NCBI GenBank assembly: GCA_033557465.1 | Contig: JAWIIG010000025.1 | Location: 3,591,001 to 3,655,000 of the forward strand | Source: Ichthyophis bannanicus | Lineage: Eukaryota > Chordata > Amphibia > Gymnophiona > Ichthyophiidae | Reading direction: 5' to 3' | DNA: 64,000 bases | Shown: one piece after another, positions 21,181-32,165 of the stretch | Numbering within the stretch: the first letter of the stretch is position 1 | Layout of the letters: each line of letters opens with the position of its first letter | Made by a program: the position numbers and the translations under genes | The notes under the pieces: generated by a model | What the model saw: only the letters and a program-made list of their open reading frames with translations | Databases searched by the model: none | What the model was told of the DNA's origin: nothing

Positions 21181-22504
21181 AGAAAGTGGTTTGATAAAGT
21201 CCCCACATAGTTAATGTGTGTTTTTCTGCATATATTCCATGTAATGAAAGGAGCAATCTCTCACTTCCATAGTCACACTGAACCCCATTTTTTTCCTTTA
21301 TGGCCATGACTAGATCCATAATGATCATTGTCACATTGTCACTTGTTTTAATGTTTCCAGGTATGTGTATATTTTTTTCTGTTTCTCTCTGTTTCCATGA
21401 CATTGTAAACCTTAATATAGATACATGAATTACCCCCCTCCACAAATTATCATACATTGTTACTCTATTATACATTAATGTCATTGTAGATGAGAGTAAT
21501 AAAGCAATACTATTGAAATATCTCTCCTAAAACCTTGACTGTTCCTTACCTTGTTTAACTAGCATAGGTTCAGCTCAGTTTTACTTTTCACTAACATTTC
21601 TCAGGAAATATTGCTTAGCAAACTACTCCTATGCCTTAAATTCCACTCTATTAACACAAACATTTTTGCATATATTAGCAGACACCTACGGTGCTGGCCA
21701 TAATATCCATTCCTTCTCCCACACCTTCCCCAACCTGGCCAGGCATTCTCTCTTGCTCTTACTTTCCTTCCCTCCTCCAGGCGCTTTCTCTTTATCTCTC
21801 TCTCCCAACCTTCCTCACTGTACTCTCTCTCCCACGCCCCCCATTCCAGTCCCCCAAGGCACTCTGCCTTCCTTTCCTTTCCCTTCCCTCTCCTTCTCTC
21901 CTTTCCCTGCCTTGTCAAGACAGTCACTATCCCCTCCCCCCATCTCTGTCCCCTTCTCTCCTCTCCCCTCCTCATCTGGAACCCATGGCTGCTCTGACAG
22001 GAGCTCCATCCGCATGTGTGCTGGTGAGATGCAAATAGGCAATAACTTACCCATGTGCACCACACACTCCAACAGTAGAGCCAATTTGCTCTATCACTAT
22101 TATACTTGTAGGTGCCTTCTTCCAAATTCATTCTTACTGATGCATGGCTTTTATACGACAGGCAGCTTCTTGCAGTAACAAAAGCATGTTTCAAATGACG
22201 CTCCCCATGCGGGCGCTCTGAGGCATGTCCATTAAGCAGTTACAGCAGGTTGCTACTTTGCCATGGCACTGTACACCAGTCAGAAACTCATTAAGAACTG
22301 CTAGCGAACCTTGGAGCCAGCAATTTCCTGCGGCTTTCATTTGATTGCTAGTTCAGAAATTACTTAGCAAGATAAGGGGGGAGGGGCAGGGGAAAAGGAA
22401 TCCATCAGTCCTCATCTCTGAATAATGCTGCTCTTTATGTTTCTAGGAAAGCAAAGGTACCTAGAATTCTTAGTCTAACCACATAATTTGGTTTAGTTTA
22501 ATAG
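21181..22504. other. Mostly unassigned; polypyrimidine tract at 21700-22000
   Basis: About 1.3 kb. The tract 21700-22000 is strongly C/T-rich (tctctccctccc type), which creates long but meaningless open frames on both strands. The rest shows nothing I recognise. Confidence 0.5.
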
Positions 22505-22611
22505 TATTTGATAAACTGCCTTTCATATTCATTCATCTATTAAAATTTATACACTGCCATTATGGCTAAAAACTCAAACACAGTGGTTTACAACAATCCA
22601 TAAAAACACCG

Positions 22612-23075
22612 GGGCCTGATTTCCATTTAGGGAAGCTATGCGCCGCATTGGTGCATAGCCTGCACGCCGACCCCCTTAACCTGGATTTTCATGTCCACGG
22701 CGACGGAAATGAAAATCCGGGTCATGCCGCACAAGCTGTCAGCCGCCGAGGCTAAGCAAGTAGCAGCAATTTTAGATACTGCCCGTTTAGCACCAGCGCC
22801 TTAAAGAACTCGCCTATCTTTAAGGTGCAGACCATTAAACGGGTAGCATCAAAAATCTCTGCTACCTGCTTAGTGTCATTTCCCACTTCCGCTCCAGCCC
22901 GAAATGCCACAAATACGCCCCGATGCTAAGTGGATAGCATCTTGGCACGTTAGGGACTTAACTGGGATTTTCCAAAGGCACTACCTTTGTAGGTGCCTTT
23001 GGAAAATCCCAGTTAAGGCATTTACCCGGGTAACATGGGCTGTTACCCATATAACTGCCTTCGAAAACCAGGCCC
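22612..23075. mobile_element. MITE with GGGCCTG ends
   Basis: GGGCCTGATTTCC at the left pairs with GAAAACCAGGCCC at the right. The element interrupts a LINE tail that can be rejoined across it. It carries a perfect internal hairpin at 22960-23014. No coding content. Confidence 0.55.
22960..23014. repeat. Perfect 22-bp-arm hairpin
   Basis: aactgggattttccaaaggc + ac (22960-22981) is the exact reverse complement of 22993-23014, with an 11-base loop. It lies inside the MITE 22612-23075. Confidence 0.9.
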
Positions 23076-23640
23076 ACCATCACTAACTAACAGAAGACCA
23101 CCTAACTCAAAAATAGAAAACAGCACGACCATAGCAAGACCCATTATAGTAATAGAGATCAAACCAGGCAGCAGGTATAATAAAGACTGATTCTCATCCT
23201 AAACTGGAAAAGTAGTGCTTTGATATGCTTTCTAAAAGTCATCAAATTCTGCAAGATACAGGCCTCCAATGGTAATTTACTCCACAACTGTGGGACTGCC
23301 ACCGAAAAAGCCCTGTTCCTCCATTTCTTATAAGGGGCAGCTAGCAGACTATTCCTAGCAGTGGGCCATTGTCTAATTTTGTTGTGGTTTTGCCATATGG
23401 TTAGGAGTTGAATATTGCCGCTAACCAGATAGCAATACCTCTGGCTGGTGATAGGCTCCAGCACTGAATATCCAATTTTAATTAAAGCGATGGCAGCCAG
23501 ACGCTTATGACCCCTAGGTATTTAAGCCTAATTCTATCTTGAATAGGAAGCCAATGTAAATTAGCCAAGGCTGGTTGAGCACTTTTATTGAACACCATAC
23601 CATTCAGTTTTGATTCAGAAGTCCAGCAGCTGGAAATAAA

Positions 23641-24074
23641 GGGGCCCTTTTACTAAAGTGCACTATGCAGCTAGCATGGGTTTTGGTGTGCGCTAACCAT
23701 GTATTGTGGCCCACACTGATGGTGCATAGCTGTGACAGCGCACATTAATTCCCGTGCTAACTACACCCTGCATGTTAGAGTGGGAAATGGGCGGATTAGG
23801 ACCGGAGAGTGGGTGTGGGTATATACTACATGCTAACGGCGCATTTTGCAAATAGCGAGGATGCAATTACCTCTACATCAATAGATAACGTTGACTGCTC
23901 CCACAGTATTGGCAACTCACATTATTGAATGATGTCACACGTTACCTATTGGGAAAATACTGTCCATACCCCCAACAGGTAACACAGTGACTTTGCACTT
24001 AACGCACCTTGGTTTTACGTGCTAAAAAAAGGCACCCAATGCAAAATCACAGAACACTTTAGTAAAAGAGCCCC
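23641..24074. mobile_element. MITE with GGGGCCCTTTTACTAAAG ends
   Basis: GGGGCCCTTTTACTAAAGTG at the left pairs with CACTTTAGTAAAAGAGCCCC at the right. A related element lies at 29727-30198. The shared TTTACTAAA core also links it to the Harbinger-type termini. No protein frame. Confidence 0.75.
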
Positions 24075-24182
24075 AAAATGTAACCTAATGCCTCCTTAGA
24101 GCTTCTTATTTTCTAGAGTAATACAGGGTGTTTATTTTGCATAAACCTTGGGTACACTGTTGCAATACAGAATAGAGGGTCC

Positions 24183-24340
24183 TATTTATTTATTTGCAAG
24201 GTTTTCATATATACCACCCCTTCCAAAGATCAAGGGCGGTTTACATCAAACTCAACCGAATACATTAAACAAGTGTGGGGTAATCAACATAAGGGGTGTT
24301 ATAATACTTAGGGGATACCATTAGTATCATACTATTAAAA
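24183..24340 (-). mobile_element. LINE/SINE 3' tail fragment
   Basis: tatttatttatttgcaaggt, then 'atataccacccc...gggcggtttacatc', is the reversed tail also seen at 33610-33690 and 35060-35130. Whether a SINE or a LINE left it cannot be decided from the tail alone. Confidence 0.5.
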
Positions 24341-25019
24341 GCCAGTATTCAAAATCAGTTATCTAGATAAGTGGCACTGGCTGGAGCTACCAGGTGATAT
24401 TCAGCAGAGCTATCTGGATAATGCCAAGGTGGTCCATGAGTGGAGCAGCAAATTATCCATACAGTGGTGATATTCAATCTGCTATCTGCATAAAGTTAGG
24501 ACAGCCTTTCTGCCATGTTAACTTTGGAACATATTTACCGAACAGCGCACCAGTAGTGTGCATTTGGGTCACAAATCAAGCATGGAGGCCTGCACCACCT
24601 CTAGGGGGCATGTGCATCCATCCCACCACGGTTGGCGTATCACTACCACACAACACTGCGCCATCCGGCATGTAGGTGCACCCAACGCCACCCAGAGGTG
24701 GTGCCAAATGCACATGCCAACGGCAATTTTCACGGTTAGCATGCTGTGATGCACTGTCAATGCCCACATTCCACCCCGAAACCATCCTGTCTCTGCCCAA
24801 TCATTCAATACCCAGTTAGCACACGATTTTTGGTGCAGTATACTTGACCACGTGCCAAACCCTATACTAACAGTGTAGTTTAGTAAACATGCCCCTTTAT
24901 GCAGATAGCTATGTGGAAAGTGAACTGAATATTGTTACTCCCCAGACAGTGCTGCTGGTCATAGCCTTATCTACATATTCAGCGCTGGCCACTATCTGGA
25001 TACCAGTGCTGAAAATCCT
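24341..25019. mobile_element. TIR element with 'gatatccagatag' arms, holding a nested MITE
   Basis: The left part (agtattcaaaatcagttatc...) and the reverse complement of the right part (aggattttcagcactggtat...) pair. Tatctgcata/atgcagatagc motifs flank a nested Harbinger-like MITE (about 24525-24895, right end tttagtaaacatgcccc). A related sequence occurs at 25985-26390. Confidence 0.45.
24525..24895 (+). mobile_element. Harbinger-like MITE nested in TIR element
   Basis: The right terminus gtttagtaaacatgcccc (ending 24895) is clear. The left terminus ggaacatatttaccgaac is a decayed match to it. The outer element's 'gctatctgcataaag' on the left and 'atgcagatagc' on the right lie outside both ends. 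Confidence 0.5.
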
Positions 25020-25984
25020 GATTTTTTTTTTAACCAGCACAGCAGGTGTTTAAAAAGAGCACCGATCACAGTATCTGAATAGTGGCCTGTCAAATATGCA
25101 ATAAAATGTGAGTAAAAAAAAATGCATGCTAAATTTTAGTATGTAGTTTTTCTGTTTACCTGCTGAGAAATGAGTTAACCCCCGATGCAGTAAAGAGATG
25201 CAGATTACTACAGTGTTAAAAGGAAAGAATTAACAAAAAAATGTGTTCACAAACACGAGTTGCGCAATAATACAAAAAAAGGCACGCTGGACAGACATAA
25301 AGCGAGAAGAGGCAGGCACTCAGGGTATCAAAATTGTTGCCATTATCTAGCACTTGCTGTTGTTCAGTGTCTATTGTTCTGAAAGCTGTTAAGACCTGGG
25401 AGAGAACTAGCAGCAAAGCTATTGGCCAGGCAGGCCTAAGATGGCAGAGGGAGGGTTGGCCTTATACACTGAACTGAAATTAATTTGGAGAAACATGAGG
25501 CAACAACTGTAGACAGTTTTACATAGAGTCCTGGATAATGGTGAAAACTGTAGCAAAAACTACTTTCCCCTAAGAACTTACATAATGACTGTTGCATATA
25601 CAATTCTACACCTCTGATTTGAGAGTCCAGGGTCACAGTTCCTTGGGCTTGGGAGTCTCAGAGCAGGGCTCTGTCCTGGACTTGGATACCTCAATGCCGA
25701 GTCTGATATTTTTTAGGCTGACAAATCTAGCTCCTGGGTCAGAGATGAATAAAATGTAACTCACATTTCTGGAGCTCGTGTTAGTCTATAGTACTGTGCA
25801 ATCATGGTCTCAGATTTGGGGTTCCCCAGATATGATGGTCCATTCCAGACTGAGGAAACCCAAGTCCAGGACCTCCACGCAAATGGAGTTAACTTTACTC
25901 CAGTTGTGACCCAGAATTAAATTTCCAGCATTAATAAAAAATAAAAATCGGCATTAATCCTACAGGGTTTTACTGTCCTACATT
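25020..25984. other. No recognised feature
   Basis: About 960 bases, mildly A/T-rich, without recognisable coding, repeat or RNA signals. Confidence 0.45.
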
Positions 25985-26390
25985 GGGGCATAGCAGCTAA
26001 TCCCTGAGATTTACATGGAGGTGCATAAACCTCGTTGAACCCAACTGGCCAGTTCTGGTAACTATCCCAACAGACTGTCTTAGCACAATCCAGATAACGC
26101 CAGAGCAGTCCGTGCTCAGGGCTGGGGCAGCCCCAGCACCTATCTGCTCAGCAGCCATTTTTAGCCTGCTAACCGGATAGGTAGTCAAAGCTGGTTGGGC
26201 ACTTTTATGTAAACACCATCTATCCGGGTAGCAGCTCAAGATCGCCACTGACCAGATAGCAATGGAGGTTGGTAGTGAAATCAGATATCCAGAGTCTAGC
26301 ACTGAATATCCAGTTTCACTTTTTTCCATGCTGGTCAAGCGCTTTATTAGCACTGACAGCCGTAAGATGAATATCAGGCCTTAAAATCCT
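25985..26390. repeat. Repeat related to 23420-23620 and 24341-25019
   Basis: Phrases such as 'gctggttgggcacttttatg', 'gaccagatagcaat' and 'agcactgaatatccagttt' recur with changes at 23430-23610, so this is an interspersed repeat. Its ends are unclear. Confidence 0.45.
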
Positions 26391-26611
26391 TATTAAATCA
26401 TGAGTATAGTTATGGGCACAAGAATATGAGCAAACATGCTCTCAGCCTAGCATACTTTAATGTGCCTGCCCCAGAGTATGTACTATAATTATCGGAAAAG
26501 TAGCATATGAGTAGAGACACTTTCCTGAAAGGGGAAAAGACAGGTAAAAAGACTAGGATTTAGAAAGCTGAAAATGCATATTAATTGGCTCTTAAATGTG
26601 CTCTGTTTTAA

Positions 26612-26721
26612 GGGCCATGTTTACTAAACACTAGCGTCTGTGCAATCTGCTGCAGCACCCATATTATTCCTATGGGCATAGTAGCAAATAGCATACAATA
26701 ACGTTTAGTAAACATGGCCCC
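26612..26721. mobile_element. Short Harbinger-like MITE, 110 bp
   Basis: GGGCCATGTTTACTAAACAC at the left and CGTTTAGTAAACATGGCCC at the right are near-perfect terminal inverted repeats of 18 bp. The interior is about 70 bases. Confidence 0.75.
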
Positions 26722-26981
26722 AAATCTTTTAATGATTATGCTTTTTACTTTATTTTTTTTAGTAAATTAATGTCTTTGCTATGCTAATTGTTTTATTTAT
26801 TGTAAATATTTATTGCAACCTGCTCAGAATGTCATGATTGGGTGGGATATAAATATCTTAAAATAAATATATTTAGTATACAATTGAAAAAGGGAGCATT
26901 CTAACTGAACGCTAAAGAGAGAGAAAATAAAGCATTATGATTCCCTTTACATTCTATTTCTAGAGGTTAAAATATACCATA

Positions 26982-28096
26982 CAAGTATGATCAAAAAGTA
27001 TTGAAACTTGTACAATAACACAAGAAGTATAACACTGACACTTATTGCACTCATTCTCCTTCAAAGTAGTCCTCTTCTGATAAAACACGCTTCCCCCAGC
27101 GTTCCTGCCACTACTGGAAACAATTTTGAAATGACTCTTTCATTATGCTGTGAAGCTGCTGTGTCGAATTTTGCTTAATAGTCTCCAAGTTGTCAAATCT
27201 CCTTCCTTTCAGTGGTAATTTCAGTTTTGGAAAAAAGAATAAGTCACAGGTTGCGAGGTCAGGTGAGTACAGAAGCTGACGAACTTGCTCGATTTGGTGT
27301 TTGGCCAAGAATTGCTGGATAAGATGTGATGCGTGAGCTGGGGCGTTTCTTGGGGCTGGGAGAATCTGGAGTCTTCCATTGTGAGGATTGAGCCTTAGTT
27401 TCCAGGTCATAACCATAAACCCATGATTTATCACCAGTACTAATCTTTTTGATGAAATCTGAGTCATTTTCAATGCATTCCAACTCCTCCCTGGCTGCAG
27501 ACAGCTGATCTTTTTTTTTGGTCAGGGGACATAAGTTTCGGAACGAATTTTGCAGGCACATGTCTCATCCCCAAATCGACAGTAAAAATGAGCTGTATTG
27601 ACCTGAAACTGATGTCCATGTCCTCGGCAAGCTCCCTGATAGTCAATCGACGACTGAGCTTGTTGTGGCATGCACTGCTTCAACTTTGTCTTCATTCCTG
27701 CTCGTAGATGGCCTTCCAGAACGTTCATTACTATCAACATTTTGGCAGCCCTTTTGGAAAAGTTTGTACCAGTCATAAACTCTAGCACAACTCATATATT
27801 CATCGCTATGCGCTTGCTGTAACTTGTCTTAAGTCTCTTTGCATGAATCTCCAAGTTTCTGGCAGAATTTAATGCAAATTCACTGTTCAATTTTTCACTC
27901 ATCGTAAATCTGATGAACTGCTTTTACATAATACCAAACATCATGTGATTAAAAAAAATACAGGTGTGCTATAGCCACCTTACACTCTATACATGCGGAG
28001 CAGATAACTAGGTCACTGCATGCTTAATAGCATCATGGTGAGACGTGTTGTTATATAGCTACACAACAAGTCTTGATACTTTTTGATCACACCTCG
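26982..28096 (-). mobile_element. Mariner element with internal deletion, 1.1 kb
   Basis: The left end caagtatgatcaaaaagtat and the reverse complement of the right end (cgaggtgtgatcaaaaagta) form terminal inverted repeats. TA flanks both ends (26980-26981 and 28097-28098). It encodes a degraded minus-strand mariner transposase. At 1115 bp it is shorter than the usual 1.3 kb. Confidence 0.85.
27111..27905 (-). pseudogene. Mariner transposase relic
   Basis: Mariner transposase cuts and pastes DNA through a D,D34D catalytic triad. The minus strand starts MSEKLNSEFALNSARNLEIH near 27905, the N-terminal helix-turn-helix region, and reaches a stop after about 37 residues. In later frames come SGRPSTSRNE-like residues, then TGDKSWVYGYDLETKAQSSQ (about 27440-27385) carrying the first catalytic D. 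After QWKTPDSP the sequence jumps directly to NAPAHASHLIQQFLAKHQ. About 40 residues that normally lie between them, including the HDN aspartate, are missing. YSPDLATCDLFFFPKLK and FQNCFQ complete the C-terminus, with the last catalytic D present. Stops, a frameshift and this deletion make it inactive. Confidence 0.85.
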
Positions 28097-28098
28097 TA

Positions 28099-28930
28099 TA
28101 TTCAATTTGGGAACATCTGTCCTTGTCAAAATATTGCTAACATTTCAACCTGTAAAGAAAACATAACCATTTTTATAAGATGTCAGCTGCATCTCCATAT
28201 TTTGAATGTTTTGAGATATAGTTTGGAAATGAAGGCTTGCAAATGAAAGTTCTCTGAAGACCAGCAAGACAGGTAGATGTTTCTGAGCAGCTGAAATGAC
28301 AGCATGGAAAATTCTGCTGTTATTCACGTTTGGTTTAGGCAATGATTCAATCAGGAGGCAGAGAGAGGACAACAGGAAGGAGATAGGCTCATTATGAGTG
28401 CATCATAAGCTTGCCAGTGTTCATTCAATCTTCCTTTGAAAAGACCATACAAAGATAAATAATTACTATGTAATATACAGAGGATTAGTAAGGTTCATTG
28501 GATTTGACTGGAGACATACATACTGGTTTCCATATAAACAGTGCAAGAATAATGCAGAGGTGACATTAAAGTCTTGTTTTCTAAATACGTGATAGGACTA
28601 CTAATTGCTACAATATCCTTTCTATTACTGGTGTGATGCCTAAACACACAATATTGTGAAGGCATTTCATGAAAATCTGGAAACAATACATAATCACTTC
28701 AAATAAAACCAACATTTTGTTTTACAAATCCAAACAATATAAACATTAATTTATAACCTAAATATTTAAACCAAAAAATAATTTGACTACAAAATATTAA
28801 AAAAACCCAGAATTCTAAAAATTAAGAATACCAAAGAAACAGTAGAATAACACCTATTTAATGAAAAAGAAATTTAGAATATACATAAAATCAGAATAAG
28901 TGATCTATACCATAAATACTCAGACACATA
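28099..28930. other. No recognised feature
   Basis: About 830 A/T-rich bases. Open frames at 28145-28372 and 28495-28686 (minus) show no known motif. Confidence 0.45.
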
Positions 28931-29060
28931 GGGGCATGTTTACTAAAGGTTAACACATGTTAATAAAATTCATACGCGTTAAGTATCACTGCAACCATAG
29001 AAATAAAATGGTTCTGGGCACTTAACGAGTGTTAACTTTATTAAGACGTGTTAAATCCTC
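28931..29060 (+). mobile_element. Harbinger-like left-end fragment
   Basis: aggggcatgtttactaaagg matches the left termini of the TWA-type elements here. It is followed by palindromic cgcgttaag/cttaacgagtgttaac pieces. The right end is not recognisable; a second palindrome-rich sequence (tgattctg...cagaatcac, 29062-29195) follows directly. Confidence 0.45.
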
Positions 29061-29389
29061 TATAGCCTGATTCTGTTCCGCACGTACATCCCCTTTTATG
29101 TCCAGTCTGAGCCGGACATACAAAGGGAATCGCAATTCTGATCCCGTGGGGAATGTCTAGCCTCGCGGGATCAGAATCACAATCAGGCCTGTACGTGCAG
29201 GCCGGGACGGCAATTTAGTCCTGGCCTGCTCATACAGGCACTGCCAGATAGCTTAGCCAGACTTTTAAATGGAGCCATGGTGCCATGGTGTCCTGTTGGG
29301 TATGATGCTAGTTCCGTTTTTGTTGCTTATATCCAGGTCACGGGCCGTGGATCTAAGTGAGAGGTGGTGGTGCTAATCCTTGTAATTGT

Positions 29390-29726
29390 TTCTAGGAGTT
29401 GTTTTTCCTTGATAAGGTGAAAAGAATGCCATTTATTGAGGTTAGTTTGATTATCAGAGGGGGGGGGGAAAGTGTGTGAGGTTATTGGAGTTTAGTTTGG
29501 CTGCAAAGTGGTTGGCCAGGGTTTGTGGATTAATGTTACTTGCGTTCCCATCATTTTGAGGTGGTTTGGTCAAGGATTTGACAATTTTGAAGAGTTCCCT
29601 TGGACAGTTAATGGCTTTATTTAGGATATTTGTATGGTAATTCTTTTTTGCTGTATTTATGGCTTCTTTATAGGCATTCTGGGTGGCCGTATAATGTTTT
29701 TTCAATTCAGTGGCCTTCAAAAGAAA
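29390..29726 (-). mobile_element. L2-like LINE fragment, linker before reverse transcriptase
   Basis: The minus strand encodes KKHYTATQNAYKEAINTAKK, then NCPRELFKIVKSLTKP and QTLANHFAAKLNS. This is the segment between endonuclease and reverse transcriptase in L2-type ORF2. It matches NRPRELFEIVSTLTKE and IFADFLQTKF of the LINE at 59728-61602. The reverse transcriptase itself is absent. Confidence 0.6.
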
Positions 29727-30198
29727 GGACCCCTTTTACTAAAGTGCAGTATTCTTTTGCTCCAAAACAAATTTTGAGTTAAAACTAATGTGTATTAGGT
29801 GCCACTGCACCGTGATAATTATTAGGGGCGTGGCCAGCATGTGCCAGACAGTTACCATGCAAGCAATCCCCTTATCATGTGTTCAGTCCTTGGCAATTAT
29901 TGCAGGTGCAACTAACTCCACCTTTTGAGGTGGTGGTAGGTGCACATGTGATAACTGCAACATTGGTAATTAGAATGTGCTACTGCTGCTCACGATAACC
30001 ACAATGTGCAGTCAACATCCACTCTCCATCCCCACACCACCCGGACCCCACCCCATCATGCGATGCATGGTTAATGTGCATTTCAGCATGCAGTAATTGT
30101 TCTCCCTGCCCAGTAACAATTACCACGGGCCCATGGAAACAGTTACTATGCATTGAAATGTATGTTAACCGTATAGCACATTTTAGTAAAGGGGCCCC
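29727..30198. mobile_element. MITE with GGGGCCCCTTTACTAAA ends
   Basis: ggaccccttttactaaagtg at the left pairs with acattttagtaaaggggccc(c) at the right. The interior is non-coding and related to the element at 23641-24074. It directly adjoins the LINE fragment on its left. Confidence 0.7.
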
Positions 30199-31479
30199 AA
30201 AATAACACAGCCAAAGTGCTTTTAAGCTTAATTCTAAACATAGATAGATAAAGCAATCTATTATCTTGATTTCAGTGGCGGCACAAGGGATTCTGCTGCC
30301 CTAAGCAGATCCTCCATGCTGCCGCCCCCGCAAAAGACCACATCTACATCCAGCCCGCCATGCCGAGCCCACCTTGTTGCTGAAATGGCGATGGCTGAAC
30401 TGCCACTTCAGCGCTGCGTCGGGCCTTAAAGAGCCCACGTGCATGAGTGTTCATGGTCTGCTGCTCCTGCCCCTCCCCCTGCTACAACGTTTTTGGAGGG
30501 CAGGCAGGAGTGGCAGCTGGAGCTATGCGCACATGAGCAAGTGTTTAAAGCCCACCATGGCACTGAAGCAGCAGTTCAGCTGCTGATTTCTGATTCTGCA
30601 CACAAAACTGATAAATTCTGCATATTTATTTGTCAAAAATAACACAATATTTTTTTGGTAATTATCATCCTGAATTGCAATATAATGCAATATTTTCATT
30701 TGACTGCTTCAGGTAGCCTCACTTGCAGATCGCAGATCACTGGGCCCATTCTTGTCTGCTGCTCCCCCTACAGGGGGAGGGGGATGATGCAGGGGGTCTC
30801 GGGTATGGGAGGAGGAGGCAACAGAAACCTGTGATTGTGGAGTGGATACTGTAGAATTGGAGGGTGTGAGATTGAAAGGGAAGGCAGACTCATGATTGGG
30901 AGGTAGAGGACACCAGCTGGGTAGGAAGAGAAAAAGGAATTAGGTCCCAAAAATACTAACCCTAGTCTTCTGGAGGTTCAGATGGATCCAGGTCCAAACA
31001 GGGGTGGGGGAGAGGAGAAGGGCTGATGGCTTTGGAGCACCCAGTGCAAGGCAGACAGCGTCTGCAGGCTGAGGACCCTAGCTGCAGCTTCCCAGTATGT
31101 GTAATGGGCACTATGGGAGGTATGCTGTTGAGGGGGGGGGCACAATGGAGAGGGAGCACAAGGGATGAGGTTCACCTAGAGCACCTCATCTCCTTGTGGC
31201 AGCCCTGCTGATTGGCTTTTCTGCTGGCCCGTGGGGCCAGTTTCTTGAAGCCATGGCTGCCAACTAGGCTGTTTCTTGATTCCTCCTGTTTCCATGGGCT
31301 GCTGAATGGGGTCTGTTCCTCCACCTGCAGGTTTGGCTGCACCTCATCACTTCCTCCCACGGGTTTGGCTGCACTTGGGCTTATTCTTTATCACACAGGT
31401 TCTCTGAGCTGGATAAATATGCTCCTTCTCCACCCAGGGGTATGGCCTGCTCTTCAGCTCATCATATGTGAAGGTGGCA
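30199..31479. other. Mostly unassigned; one hAT-like end near 30275
   Basis: CAGTGGCGGCACAAGGGATT at about 30275 resembles a hAT-derived terminus, but no partner end is evident. The remainder has short open frames without motifs. Confidence 0.35.
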
Positions 31480-32165
31480 GACCCCAAGTGTATTTAGATA
31501 GGATTCTACTGGGGGGAAGACAGCTGTCTTCATACATGTGCATACCAATGGCATAGGAAAATATGAGAGGGAAATTCTGGAAGCCAAATTTAGACTTTTA
31601 GGTAGAAAGTTGAAATCCAGCGTAGCATTCTTAGAAATTCAGTTCTCCCTATGTTCATGAGTTCAAACTCATGATTTAATAAATGGAAGGAGTATGGCAA
31701 AGAGAGCTAATGCACTAGGGAGACTATTATAAAATATGGAAAATGGTTAAGAGAAAAAAGGAGTAGCTGCAAAGATTGAGTTTACATCAGACCTGGACTT
31801 TGTTTAAAAATTCCATCTTGAAGCCCAGACTAGATATAGGTGGAAGGAAGGCCAATTGTCTGCTGACACTGCTTAAAGGTGGGGTGAGAGAGGCTGTTAA
31901 AGCCAAAAAACATCTTTTGAAAAATGGAAAAAGGATCCAAATGAAGAACATAGGAAAAAACATAAGCACTGGCAAGTTAGATGTCAAGCATTGATAAGGC
32001 AGGCAAAGAGAATTTGAAAAGAAGCTTGCTGTGGAAGCAAACACTCATAATAAAATCTTTTCAGGTACATTTGAGGCAAAAAGCCTGTGAGGGAGTCAAT
32101 TGGAACATTAGATGATAGAGGGGAAAAGGGGCATGATGAGAGGACAAGGCCACAGCAGAGAGATT
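31480..32165 (+). mobile_element. Degraded LINE fragment, possibly CR1-type linker region
   Basis: Across several frames I read EILEAKFRLLGRKLKSSVAF (about 31570-31630) and GVREAVKAKKHLLKNGKR. These are followed by RCQALIRQAKR and FEKKLAVEANTHNKIFSG (about 31980-32065). The latter resembles the basic linker between endonuclease and reverse transcriptase of CR1-type LINEs (R-x-AK-x-x-[FY]E-x-x-LA). No catalytic box is present, so the assignment is tentative. Confidence 0.35.

Larger units (their letters stand above)
22505..23640 (-). mobile_element. L2-like LINE 3' fragment, split by a MITE
   Basis: On the minus strand, 23464-23159 encodes RNRAFSVAVPQLWSKLPLEA and FRKHIKALLFQFRM, the C-terminal signature of an L2-type ORF2. 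The 3' tail follows at 23158-23076 and resumes at 22611-22505 with 'ggattgttgtaaaccactgt', after a MITE insertion at 22612-23075. It contains stops and is dead. Confidence 0.6.

Noticed and set aside
21601..22194. 197-codon minus-strand frame and the opposing plus-strand frames
   Set aside because: Created by a polypyrimidine tract; composition is extreme (R, E, G, K) and without motifs.
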